A stretch of 36,735 nucleotides of DNA from CAYFJO01 sp964343305 (GTDB lineage: Bacteria; Planctomycetota; Planctomycetia; Pirellulales; Pirellulaceae): NCBI GenBank assembly GCA_964343305.1, contig CAYFJO010000057.1:1-36735 (forward strand). Reading direction: 5' to 3'. Positions 1 to 7,475 of the stretch are shown here, piece after piece (the stretch's first letter is position 1; the number at the start of each line of letters is the position of its first letter). The position numbers and the translations under genes are program-made. The notes beneath the pieces were generated by a model. That model saw nothing but the letters and a program-made list of their open reading frames with translations, was not told the origin of the DNA and searched no databases.

Positions 1-1
1 G

Positions 2-325
2 GACGGGTCGTTCTACGTCGAAGTGCCAGCCGATCGCCTGCTGCACTTCCAGGTCTTGGACAGCGACCGGCGGGTCGTGGGCAACCAACTCACCTGGATC
101 TATCCGCGACCGGGCGAGACGAAATCGTGTGTCGGCTGTCACGAAAATCCCCACGCCACACCTCGGGCCAACGCTCCGTTGGCCGCTCAGCATTTACCCA
201 TGAGTTTTCTTCCTCGCGGCGACGAGTTCCGCTACCGCGCCAAGGCATGGTTCAAGGGCCACCTGCCGCCTGAAATCGAGGAACGCACCCGGACCGTGCG
301 AGCCGTGAACCTGTTGGCGAGGTGA
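2..325 (+). CDS. C-terminal fragment of a secreted CxxCH protein, hydrazine synthase alpha-like family
   Basis: The reading frame is open from the window edge to TGA at 323-325, so only about 107 C-terminal residues are visible. The fragment has a beta-sandwich style stretch (FYVEVPADRLLHFQVLD, then WIYPRPGE) immediately followed by a CVGCH haem-c attachment motif. That order is typical of the large planctomycete secreted proteins related to the hydrazine synthase alpha subunit, which occur in many planctomycetes that do not perform anammox. The match rests on my recollection of the family, not a search. The tail after CVGCH is short and charged. The gene ends 67 bp before ackA on the same strand, but nothing links the two functionally. 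A haem-binding periplasmic role is likely; hydrazine synthesis is not implied. Confidence 0.6.
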   Translation, partial: DGSFYVEVPADRLLHFQVLDSDRRVVGNQLTWIYPRPGETKSCVGCHENPHATPRANAPLAAQHLPMSFLPRGDEFRYRAKAWFKGHLPPEIEERTRTVRAVNLLAR

Positions 326-392
326 GGGACGGGGATTTCGATAGAAAGGGAGCCGCGCGAAGGCGTGACCATTGTCAGCGGAGAGAAATACC

Positions 393-1601
393 GTGAGCAT
401 CCTCGTTGTCAACGCCGGTTCCAGCAGTGTGAAGTTTGCGCTGTTCCGTTTCGACAGCCTCGAGCCGACAGCAACGGCGCTGCTTGACTGGCACGGCCAC
501 AGCCAGCAGGCGTTGTTGACTTTGTCACGGCCGAACCAGGAAACGGAGTCTCACCAACTCGACGCGCCGGACTATCGGTCAGGTGTCGCTAACAGTCTGA
601 GCATGCTGCGGCACGCGCTGGTTGATGTCGATGAAGCGGGGTTTGCGATTCGTGTCGTGGGGCATCGGTTGATTCACGGTGGTGAGGAGATTCGCAGGCC
701 AGTGCGGATCGACGCCAAGATGAAGAAGACGATCGCCGGATTCGCACAACTCGCGCCTTTGCACATCCCACCGGGGTTGGAAGCCATCGCGGCCAGCGAG
801 GCGGCTCTGCCCGACGTCGCTCAAGTCGGAGTGTTTGACACGGCATTCTACGCCCACATCCCTCCCGCCGCATTTGTCTATCCGCTTCCTTATCAGTGGT
901 ACGAGCAGTGGGGCATTCGTCGCTTTGGATATCATGGCATCAGCCATGCCTATTGCAGCGGGCGTGCTGCCGAGCTGCTCGATCGCGATTCGGACGAGAC
1001 GCGGCTGATCATCTGCCACCTTGGACAAGGCGCATCGGTGACTGCGGTTCGTGGCGGTGTGGCTGTCAACAACTCGATGGGATTCACACCGTTGGAAGGG
1101 CTGATGATGGGAACACGATCGGGCACGATTGACCCAGGCATCCTGCTTCACGTGCAACGCGAACACGGGTTGACCGTCGACGAACTCGACGAAGTCCTGC
1201 ACCACCGATCCGGTCTGCTGGGCCTTTCGGGCGTGTCTTCGGACTTTCGAAAAGTCGAAGATGCGGCAGCCGTCGGCAGCCGTCGTGCCCAGCTTGCCCT
1301 CGACGTTTATTCCCACCGGGTGCGCGAGCAGATTGGTGCGTTGACCGTCTGTCTGGGCGGCTTGGACGCGCTGGTTTTCACCGGGGGAATCGGCGAGAAC
1401 TCGACGTGGCTACGGCGGGAAGTCTGCCGTGGACTCGAGTGCCTGGAAGTGCATCTGGACGACCATCGCAATGAGACGTGCCAGCCCGACTGTGACGTTG
1501 CCAGTGGCGATTCCCGCGCGCGAATCCTGGTCATCCACACACGCGAAGACTTGATGATCGCCCGCCAAGCCCGGCAACTTGTCGCGAACGGCGAGTCGTA
1601 G
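393..1601 (+). CDS. ackA: Acetate kinase
   Basis: The product interconverts acetate plus ATP and acetyl phosphate plus ADP in the cytoplasm. Family landmarks appear in order: NAGSSSVKF near the N-terminus (phosphate-binding loop of the ASKHA fold), GHRLIHGG, LAPLHIPP, VFDTAFY, FGYHGISH (His of the active site), CHLGQGAS, SMGFTPLEGLMMGTRSG (with the active-site Arg), FTGGIGEN, and REDLMIAR at the C-terminus (conserved Glu). About 402 residues is the usual size. I prefer GTG at 393 over an in-frame TTG at 372: it puts the ATP loop at the normal distance from the N-terminus, and GGAG lies about 10 bases upstream. Several positions differ from the usual consensus (HLGQG for HLGNG, LHIPP for LHNPP, FDTAFY for FDTAFH, NNSMG for DTSMG). 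No phosphotransacetylase gene lies next to it in this window, so partner enzymes must be encoded elsewhere. A propionate or other short-chain preference cannot be excluded. Confidence 0.95.
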   Translation: MSILVVNAGSSSVKFALFRFDSLEPTATALLDWHGHSQQALLTLSRPNQETESHQLDAPDYRSGVANSLSMLRHALVDVDEAGFAIRVVGHRLIHGGEEIRRPVRIDAKMKKTIAGFAQLAPLHIPPGLEAIAASEAALPDVAQVGVFDTAFYAHIPPAAFVYPLPYQWYEQWGIRRFGYHGISHAYCSGRAAELLDRDSDETRLIICHLGQGASVTAVRGGVAVNNSMGFTPLEGLMMGTRSGTIDPGILLHVQREHGLTVDELDEVLHHRSGLLGLSGVSSDFRKVEDAAAVGSRRAQLALDVYSHRVREQIGALTVCLGGLDALVFTGGIGENSTWLRREVCRGLECLEVHLDDHRNETCQPDCDVASGDSRARILVIHTREDLMIARQARQLVANGES

Positions 1602-1644
1602 CCGTCAATGCGCGATGTGCCTCTCAAAGCTGGCACGGTCGGCA

Positions 1645-1674
1645 GTGACGGAAGGTTGGCACTCCTGCTATAAT
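1645..1674 (+). promoter_or_regulatory. Candidate promoter of the toxin-antitoxin pair
   Basis: A perfect TATAAT lies at 1669-1674, about 90 bases before the antitoxin start. The best -35 candidate is GTGACG at 1645-1650 with an 18-base spacer, a weak match. Downstream, GCGAGT (1684-1689) and ACTCGC (1714-1719) form a spaced inverted repeat that could be an operator for autoregulation. Only the -10 box is strong; the rest is inference. Confidence 0.4.
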
Positions 1675-1763
1675 ACATGCTTAGCGAGTCGTTGACGGTA
1701 GAATGAACTGGTAACTCGCAAACAAAGTAATCCACTTCCCAATGACATAAATTGGAGCGTCCG

Positions 1764-1973
1764 ATGTCCCAAACCACATTAGAAGACCGCGTAGCAACGC
1801 TGGAAAAGCAGGTCGCGGAATTAATGCATCGCGTGCTTAAGCCAGCCGTGGAAAAGGACTGGCGCAGCACGGTCGGCATGTTTGCCGACGATCCGGTCAT
1901 GCGCGAAATTCAAGAGGAAGGCCGCAAAATTCGCGAAGCCGATCGGGAGCAAGCCAAGCGTGATTGTTCTTGA
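1764..1973 (+). CDS. Small antitoxin-like protein upstream of VapC
   Basis: A 69-residue acidic/basic protein starting MSQTTLEDRV. I chose ATG 1764 over an upstream TTG because GGAG lies 6 bases before it. The N-terminal part (LEDRVATLEKQVAELMHRV) has heptad-like leucines and valines and should form a short coiled coil. The C-terminal half (STVGMFADDPVMREIQEEGR) resembles the toxin-wrapping tail of small antitoxins paired with PIN toxins in cyanobacteria and planctomycetes. No ribbon-helix-helix, AbrB or HTH DNA-binding domain is visible, so autoregulation, if any, is unclear. Its 3' end overlaps the toxin start by 14 bases, the usual arrangement for stoichiometric coupling. The role is inferred mainly from position next to vapC. 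Confidence 0.7.
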   Translation: MSQTTLEDRVATLEKQVAELMHRVLKPAVEKDWRSTVGMFADDPVMREIQEEGRKIREADREQAKRDCS

Positions 1974-2385
1974 CACCGACCACATCAATATCCTGCAAAG
2001 CCAGCACGGCAACGAATATCGCAATCTGACCGACAGAATGTCTGTCTCGTCCGACCAGGAATTTGTCACGACCGTCGTCACGGTCGAAGAGCAAATGCGA
2101 GGTTGGTTGGCGCTGATCAATCGCTGGAACGATGCTCACCGCCAGGTTGCCGGCTACGAAAGACTGAATTCCGTCGTCGATTTCTTCTCCCGCTGGGATC
2201 GCCTGCCGTTTGACGACGCGGCGGCAGCTCAATTCAAGGCGTTGCGCGCCCAAAAGATCCGAATCGGGACGATGGATTTGAAGATCGCGTCCATGGCGCT
2301 GGTTCACGGAGTTATGGTGCTGTCGGGAAACCTTCGCGACTTTCAGCAGGTTCCGAATTTGCAAGTCGAAGACTGGTTGCGATGA
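1960..2385 (+). CDS. vapC: PIN-domain toxin, VapC-like endoribonuclease
   Basis: A 141-residue single-domain PIN protein. PIN toxins are Mg-dependent ribonucleases that cut tRNA or rRNA and are neutralised by the adjacent antitoxin. The family acidic residues are visible: Asp in the opening VIVLDTDH, Glu in VTVEEQ, Asp in GTMDLKIAS, and Asp in NLRDFQQVP, followed by the typical VEDWL ending. The open frame extends upstream to an ATG at 1882, but that stretch overlaps the antitoxin and lacks PIN character. GTG at 1960 gives the standard PIN N-terminus (beta strand then DTD), with GGGAG about 11 bases upstream. It is the last gene before the strand changes from plus to minus. Confidence 0.88.
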   Translation: MIVLDTDHINILQSQHGNEYRNLTDRMSVSSDQEFVTTVVTVEEQMRGWLALINRWNDAHRQVAGYERLNSVVDFFSRWDRLPFDDAAAAQFKALRAQKIRIGTMDLKIASMALVHGVMVLSGNLRDFQQVPNLQVEDWLR

Positions 2386-2420
2386 GAGACAGCGGATTCA
2401 ACGGGAATTGGCCGTCTCTT
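2384..2420 (+). terminator. Possible hairpin terminator after vapC
   Basis: AGAGAC at 2385-2390 pairs with GTCTCT at 2414-2419, extended by GC pairs with one mismatch around a loop of about 20 bases. It is followed by the T-containing stretch GTTTATTTC. The stem is short and the T-run broken, so this is a weak call placed where a terminator is expected. Confidence 0.3.
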
Positions 2421-2496
2421 GTTTATTTCACTAAAATGGGCGAGAGCGTCGCTTGCTTCGGCTGATGCCGTGAGTTCGCTAATGGGGGGCTGGCGT

Positions 2497-2583
2497 TTAT
2501 TCTGGTTGCTTCGGCCGTAACAAGGGGTTGACGCCGGCGTAATTCACGAGGATGTCGACGTGGCCAAAATGTTCGAGGCGCAG
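2497..2583 (-). pseudogene. Remnant of a short-chain dehydrogenase (SDR)
   Basis: On the minus strand this stretch encodes LEHFGHVDILVNYAGVNPLL before a stop. It closely resembles the mid-region of classical SDR enzymes, where the motif is typically FGxVDILVNNAGxN. Here the first of the two active-site-region Asn-Asn positions is kept and the second is Tyr. There is no Rossmann GxxxGxG start upstream and no YxxxK downstream, so only a fragment remains. The open frame continues upstream to 2733 in sequence I do not recognise. The surrounding gap 2386-2693 holds no other gene that I can support. Confidence 0.4.
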
Positions 2584-2693
2584 AGCTGGATTACCGGTGC
2601 AGGCCCACAGCTCGACAATCAGATTCTCACCGTCCCTGCCCACGGAAGCGTACCGACCGGGTAGGAAGACACAAGGTTGACTGCTCCGCCAGC

Positions 2694-3665
2694 TTACTGA
2701 GTGGTCCCGGCTGGTTTCGCGAAGGCGTTCCACGCTCGTTCGATCACCAACGGATCAGCCGCTCCGTCAAGCACCAGCACACCGTAGCGGAGCGTCAAGC
2801 TCTTGCCGGCCGGCAGCGTGTAATCCTCGTAGCAGGTGAACGAGGGATTCAGATACGGATAGTGGTTTCTTGTTTGCCACGCTGAGGGATGACGCGGGTT
2901 GTCGGGATGGGTGAAGATGGCGATTGCCGAAGGCCGACCGTTCTGCGCAACTCCGTGGTAGGCCATCCAACGCGCCGTCGGAGGTTTGCGGCCTTTGGGC
3001 TCGTCGCTTTGAATGAACTTCCATGCAGCGATGTCGTCGTCGACGCCACCACAGAATTCGGCCGCCATGCGTATCGCGAAACCACCGTACGAATTCCGAT
3101 TGAAGACGACGTCTTTGCTTCCTGCCGGCGTGAATGTTGCACGCCAGGCGATCAGATAAGTCCCCGTTGTGTCGGGTCTGCCGATGCGGATTTCTCGCTC
3201 TTCGTTCACCACGGGCGGCTCGTTTGGTTTGTGGTAGGCGATCTTCAAATCAATCTGAGCCGAGCCGTCTTTGTTGGTTGTGATGTTGACCGCGACCGGT
3301 TCGGTGCCCTGGCGGTTCTCCTCCCAATAGTTGACGCCGTTGATCGATTTCCACGACCACCAAAGCGCGCGATGCCAGACGTGATCGGCCTTTGGATATC
3401 CTTTCGGCATCGGGCAGGGTCGCGTCAATTCCGTCCCGTCGATCAAACCGAATCGCATGTACGGCTTGCCCATCTTCTTGTCGTGTACGTGCCGCCAAAC
3501 GGCTTTGCCGCGGCTGACCAAAGCGATCGACGTCTCCGTCTGCCGCCACGAAAAGTCTGGTTCGACCGCTTCAAATTCCGGCGCTGCTTGCCCTGAGGCC
3601 ACCGCCAGCAGCATAACTGCGCAGCCGGACCAGAAGAAAACGATCGTCGACAGGTTTCTTCGCAT
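2694..3665 (-). CDS. Secreted DUF6807 (PmoA-like) family protein
   Basis: A 323-residue protein with a clear Sec signal peptide (basic MRRN, hydrophobic core around 7-22, cleavage near SGQAAP). The remainder matches the planctomycete/Bacteroidetes secreted family called DUF6807 or 'methane oxygenase PmoA' in domain databases. It has a short N-terminal strand region, then KPYMRFG, WHRALWWSWKSINGVNYWEE, NRNSYGGFAIRMA, ARWMAYHG and an ending around LTLRYGVLVLDG. The PmoA name is a database label only; nothing suggests methane oxidation. Members often sit near carbohydrate or uronate oxidoreductases, and here the upstream neighbour is a secreted FAD oxidoreductase 221 bp away on the same strand. 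ATG at 3665 is preceded by AGGAG at about 10 bases. The molecular function is unknown. Confidence 0.75.
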   Translation of the reverse strand: MRRNLSTIVFFWSGCAVMLLAVASGQAAPEFEAVEPDFSWRQTETSIALVSRGKAVWRHVHDKKMGKPYMRFGLIDGTELTRPCPMPKGYPKADHVWHRALWWSWKSINGVNYWEENRQGTEPVAVNITTNKDGSAQIDLKIAYHKPNEPPVVNEEREIRIGRPDTTGTYLIAWRATFTPAGSKDVVFNRNSYGGFAIRMAAEFCGGVDDDIAAWKFIQSDEPKGRKPPTARWMAYHGVAQNGRPSAIAIFTHPDNPRHPSAWQTRNHYPYLNPSFTCYEDYTLPAGKSLTLRYGVLVLDGAADPLVIERAWNAFAKPAGTTQ

Positions 3666-3886
3666 CGCGTGCTGCTCCTTCTTACGGTGGGCAAGATGCG
3701 TCTTTTGGGCCAGTTGTTCCGAATCCTAACATGCCCAGCCCTTCGATTCTAGGTTTTCCCCGTTCCAGGCTCTTGCTCGACTCGGTGGAGATCAGACGGC
3801 GCAGTTACGACAGACTTCTATTCTCCAGAGCGGACAGCAGATCGCTGACGTATGCGAGAACCGAAACGGTCGGCTTGCCCACAACA

Positions 3887-6145
3887 CTATTCGTAAACCC
3901 GCGTCTCGCAGATGCGAAGCGGCTTGTCCGACTCGTGCAATCGGAAGCGGACCTGTTTTGCGTGCGTGGGGTCGAAGCGGAATACGAATCTCCGATTGTT
4001 CGTTTTCTTGCCGACCTCTCGTTCAGCGATCATCCGCCACCCGGTCGATGTTTCGATCTCCACTGTGAAACGTGCGCTATACTCGATCTGGTTGACGGTC
4101 AGGTGAATCTCGCGGATCGTCTTTGGTTCTTCCAACTCCAACGTGATGGCGCCTCGCCAGTCGGCTCCGTCGGGCAGGCCGTGGGATTCGCGGTTCCAAC
4201 CGTTGGTTATTTCCGGGCTGCGCGTTGTTGCCGTGAGCGCCAGGTCCGCCGGGTCTTCGTTCTTCACTTTAACAAGGTAGCAGCCATCGCGCAGGAGTGT
4301 CTGCTGGAGCTGGCGGATGTGCATCTTGTAAACGTCGCGCGGCAACACACGGTGTCGCGTCGCGATTGCCGCGGCGGTGCCCACGGCCTGCCCCGTGGCG
4401 CACATTGGTCGCTGCACCCGAACGCCGCCCAGCGCCAGATGGCTCACGCTCATGCACCGCCCGGCCATGAACAGGTTGTCGATGTTCTTCGAGTACAGGC
4501 TGCGATACGGGATGCTGATTCTCCGGCCGTGGTATACGTGCATGACGTCGATACCCTTGGTCCAGAACCCCAGCGGGTGATGGTCGTCGATGCCCCAGTC
4601 GGTGAACGCGACATTATCGGCGTGCTCGATTCTGTTGTCGAAGTCGTTCTGAGTCATGATGTAATCGCCCATCAGCCGCCGGCTCTCGCGGACACCCGGC
4701 ACATAGTTAAGCCATGTCAGTCGGCGAGTGCCGCAGAACTCGCGCGTCCGCGGATCGTGGTTCTTGGCGTAGTTCCAAAGCCCCACGTGGATGCGGAACA
4801 GCTCGTCGCGTATCTCTTCGGCGTCCTGGATTGTGTCGCTCATCCCGCCGATCTCGACGTACCACGTGTAAGCTCCGGCCAGCTTCAGGCCCGTGGTGCT
4901 TGGGATCCGGCGACCCTTGCCGCGCGTGGCGTTTTCGAACTCGATCGGGCGGATCGGATTCTTGATCCGCGGGAGCACGCCATCAAAGTCCGATGGTTTC
5001 TCCCACTGATGCGCCCAATCCGGCGCCACGAACGCGACAGGCTTGCCGGTGTCTTCGTACACAGCTTTGTAGATGCCATTGCCCATCGTGTGCGGATTGG
5101 CCTTCAACGGCGCCATCGCTTCATTGAATTCCGACCGGGCCTCGGTGCCCATTCGGTATTCGGCCCCAGCATAGTAACCGATCCACCCGTGCCCGGTAGT
5201 GTCGATAAACAGTGGCGCCTTGAAGCGCATTTGCTGCCCGCTTCGCACGTCGGTCGCGATGACCGCGGCGATCGTCTTCTTGTTCGACATCTCAACGCTG
5301 GTGGCGCGCGTGTTCAGAAACAACGCGATGTTTTTTTCCGCGCGGACAATTCTCTCGATGCGCTCCGAACTGGCGAAGTTGGTCCATCCCTGGATCGGAT
5401 AGATCTCCTCGGCGATGCCCGTGACGTTCACCTTGTCCTGGGCGTTGCCGATCATGCCCATCGGCGGGACCTGGATTTCGCTCGAGCCGTTGCCCCCAAG
5501 CACCGGCCGGTCCTGGATGAACGCGACCTTGATGCCGTGGCGGGCGGCGGAGATTGCAGCACCCAAACCGCTGGACCCGCCGCCGACCACGACCACGTCG
5601 TAATCGCCCATTTCTTTGATCGTGGGGCTCACTCCGGCGTGCTTCAGTCGTTGCGCGGCCAGTGCACCGGCGGTTTCAGCGGGCTTGAAATCACTCCTGG
5701 CTAACACGATGGCATCGCAACGTCCCCACCAGCCGGTCGTGTCGTGCAGCCGCAGTTCCAACTTGCCCGATTGCAATTCATACTGGCCGCCGTCGATCCA
5801 ACGCCACTTGTCGTCGCTCGCTTTCCCGAACGTCACGGCGCTGGCCTTTCCGCCGACAGACACCTGGAATTGCCCCGGTGAGTACGACGCCAGCCAATCG
5901 CGGCACCGCACCCACAGCCGATACGTGCCGGGCTGCGGTACGATCACCGTCGTCACCGCGTCTTTGACCGGTTCGCCGACTCCGGTGGCCAACAGGTACG
6001 GAGAGCCCATCAGGTCGACGTGCTGCGAGTCGTTGGACCAGCCGCCAATGTCGCTCAACGCCTCGGCCTCCTGCCAGATCACCTGAGCACCGGCTGCCGA
6101 AGCGGTCATCAGGACGATCAACACCCCGCGCAAAAAACTCGTCAT
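3887..6145 (-). CDS. Secreted FAD-dependent oxidoreductase with flanking carbohydrate-binding-like domains
   Basis: A 752-residue protein. Residues 1-20 are a signal peptide ending AAGAQ. Residues about 22-150 form a beta-rich domain (WQEAEAL, GTYRLWVRCRDW, WRWIDGGQYEL) like the NPCBM/CBM-type modules of glycan enzymes. A Rossmann motif VVVVGGGSSGLGAA with its conserved glycines at about 188-193 begins the FAD_oxidored core. VLGGNGSSEI (residues about 215-224) and the C-terminal FMAGRCMSVSHLALGGVRVQ are typical of that family. About residues 620-752 look like a discoidin-type galactose-binding beta-sandwich. The likely role is oxidation of a sugar or other polyol-like substrate outside the cytoplasm; the substrate cannot be named. 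Its ATG overlaps the TGA of the upstream membrane-protein gene (ATGA), so the two are translationally coupled. Confidence 0.85.
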   Translation of the reverse strand: MTSFLRGVLIVLMTASAAGAQVIWQEAEALSDIGGWSNDSQHVDLMGSPYLLATGVGEPVKDAVTTVIVPQPGTYRLWVRCRDWLASYSPGQFQVSVGGKASAVTFGKASDDKWRWIDGGQYELQSGKLELRLHDTTGWWGRCDAIVLARSDFKPAETAGALAAQRLKHAGVSPTIKEMGDYDVVVVGGGSSGLGAAISAARHGIKVAFIQDRPVLGGNGSSEIQVPPMGMIGNAQDKVNVTGIAEEIYPIQGWTNFASSERIERIVRAEKNIALFLNTRATSVEMSNKKTIAAVIATDVRSGQQMRFKAPLFIDTTGHGWIGYYAGAEYRMGTEARSEFNEAMAPLKANPHTMGNGIYKAVYEDTGKPVAFVAPDWAHQWEKPSDFDGVLPRIKNPIRPIEFENATRGKGRRIPSTTGLKLAGAYTWYVEIGGMSDTIQDAEEIRDELFRIHVGLWNYAKNHDPRTREFCGTRRLTWLNYVPGVRESRRLMGDYIMTQNDFDNRIEHADNVAFTDWGIDDHHPLGFWTKGIDVMHVYHGRRISIPYRSLYSKNIDNLFMAGRCMSVSHLALGGVRVQRPMCATGQAVGTAAAIATRHRVLPRDVYKMHIRQLQQTLLRDGCYLVKVKNEDPADLALTATTRSPEITNGWNRESHGLPDGADWRGAITLELEEPKTIREIHLTVNQIEYSARFTVEIETSTGWRMIAEREVGKKTNNRRFVFRFDPTHAKQVRFRLHESDKPLRICETRVYE

Positions 6146-7074
6146 GGCGTAACGCTCCTGTTGTCGTCGATCGTGATCAACACCTTGTCGACGAGCAGAT
6201 CGTTTAGGGTCAATTCGGTCGTGTCGTAGCTCAGCGTACCGCGCTGCGTGCCCAAACCCAACAGGTCTGTCAGGTAGTATCGCTTGAAACGATCGAGATC
6301 GACCATCGCGGCGTAGACCTGCGAAACAGACCCGGTTCGGCTGATCTCCAGCATCAGATTAAAGCGTGGCTGCTGGCTCTCGACCAGCGCCGCAAAGTCG
6401 AAACCCACTTTCACTGTCGGCCTCGCAATCGCATCAACGCCGTCGGGTAGTTCATCCTCGGCCGCCGCCTTCTGCGTCTGCCAGCGATGCCACCACACCG
6501 GCAGCACGTCACGGCGCGACGTAGGCACACCGTCGACGTCGATCGTGTCGCGGAACGCCAACTCCTCGCTCAGATAAAGCGTGTCGAGCAGTCGGCCCTG
6601 ATCGTCTTCCATCCAGATTACGGTATAGTCCGGCGGATCGGTCGCATCGCCGGTCAAATCGGCGGCCAATTGCACGCCGACAAGTTCGTCGAGTCGCTTG
6701 ACATCGATCAGGCCGTTCAATCGGCGTGTGACGACACTTTGCGACGGTCGGAAGATCGCATCGGCCCGACGCTGCTCGTAGCTCAGGCTCATCCACGCGC
6801 TAGCCGGAAATGCATTGAAGTAGAGCAGCGCCGCCAGCACGCCGGTGCAAACCGCAGCCGCCAGCAACTGCACGTGGTGCTTGCTCGACAGGTACAGGTA
6901 TAGGCTCCGGCGGTTGTGAAACGCATGCCACACGACAAAAAGCCCGAACACGGGCGCAGCCACTGCATGCATACGCGTCACGCGGATGTCGAACGGGAGA
7001 AGAAACGCCATCAAGCCGGTCGCGACGGTCGTAACGAGTAGTGACGCGATGAGTAAGGTGATGAAACTTCGCAT
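6142..7074 (-). CDS. Membrane protein, DUF4405/cytochrome-b-like, with extracytoplasmic tail
   Basis: With start ATG 7074 the product is 310 residues. Longer starts up to 7263 run back through a palindromic repeat and encode no plausible leader, so I rejected them. Three hydrophobic segments lie near residues 4-26, 35-53 and 68-86. The second carries MHAVAAPVFGLFVVWHAFHN, a His spacing like that in DUF4405 and small haem-b membrane proteins, and KHH precedes the third segment. The remaining about 210 residues are soluble and probably periplasmic; they end VLITIDDNRSVTP and I do not recognise their fold. The gene overlaps the FAD oxidoreductase by 4 bases. A reasonable inference is that it accepts electrons from that enzyme and passes them to the quinone pool. 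Haem binding is suggested by the His pattern but not proven. Confidence 0.65.
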   Translation of the reverse strand: MRSFITLLIASLLVTTVATGLMAFLLPFDIRVTRMHAVAAPVFGLFVVWHAFHNRRSLYLYLSSKHHVQLLAAAVCTGVLAALLYFNAFPASAWMSLSYEQRRADAIFRPSQSVVTRRLNGLIDVKRLDELVGVQLAADLTGDATDPPDYTVIWMEDDQGRLLDTLYLSEELAFRDTIDVDGVPTSRRDVLPVWWHRWQTQKAAAEDELPDGVDAIARPTVKVGFDFAALVESQQPRFNLMLEISRTGSVSQVYAAMVDLDRFKRYYLTDLLGLGTQRGTLSYDTTELTLNDLLVDKVLITIDDNRSVTP

Positions 7075-7475
7075 AAGTGAATCGAACAGGTTCTCTTTGG
7101 GTTGCAACGGCTTTCCGGATGCGCGTGTTGCCAGGCAATCTGAAAGTCCCACTATACCGCGCCAGTTGAAGATGTCCGCTGGAGTACAGCCTTTAGGCGC
7201 CTTTACGCTGCAATGACAGGCTAAAGCCTGGACTCCAACAACAGGCTGCGGCATATGTCGCAACCAACCTCATCGTTTCCGCACTTGTATCGTTATCATA
7301 CGCCTCGCGCAAACGCGCGCGGCATTCGACATGATGTTCGTCCGCCAGGTGAGCACGCGCGGTGGAATCCGAACAATGCCAGAGCGTTTCGGCATTCCGC
7401 AGAAACAGAAGGAGCGGAAAGAAATGGACCAAGCAAGCGCGAGTTTCGTTGAATCACCACGTCTTTGTTATTATG
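7075..7475. other. Gap upstream of the membrane-protein gene
   Basis: This 401-base stretch holds the 7180-7237 palindrome and otherwise no supported gene. Short open frames on both strands have no recognisable content. A promoter for the minus-strand genes from 7074 downward is expected here, but I could not pick a convincing -35/-10 pair. Confidence 0.5.
7180..7237. repeat. Imperfect palindromic repeat, REP-like
   Basis: The left arm TGGAGTACAGCCTTTAGGC (7180-7198) and the reverse complement of the right arm (7217-7237, TGGAGTCCAGGCTTTAGCC...) share most bases around an 18-base loop. The 'aaagcctggactcca' type sequence resembles intergenic palindromes that I recall as common in planctomycete genomes. 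It sits just upstream of the minus-strand membrane-protein gene. Confidence 0.6.

Noticed and set aside
1656..1674. A sigma-54-like TTGGCAC...GC pattern before the toxin-antitoxin pair
   Set aside because: The spacing between GG and GC is 7 bases instead of 10; the TATAAT box explains the site better.
1882..1959. An upstream ATG start for vapC
   Set aside because: It would add 26 residues overlapping the antitoxin frame and displace the PIN N-terminal strand; GTG 1960 fits the family.
3731..5704. A 657-codon plus-strand open frame
   Set aside because: It mirrors the minus-strand FAD oxidoreductase, whose protein has clear family motifs; the plus-strand product has none.
7075..7263. An N-terminal extension of the DUF4405-like protein
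   Set aside because: The extension runs through a palindromic repeat and encodes no plausible leader.
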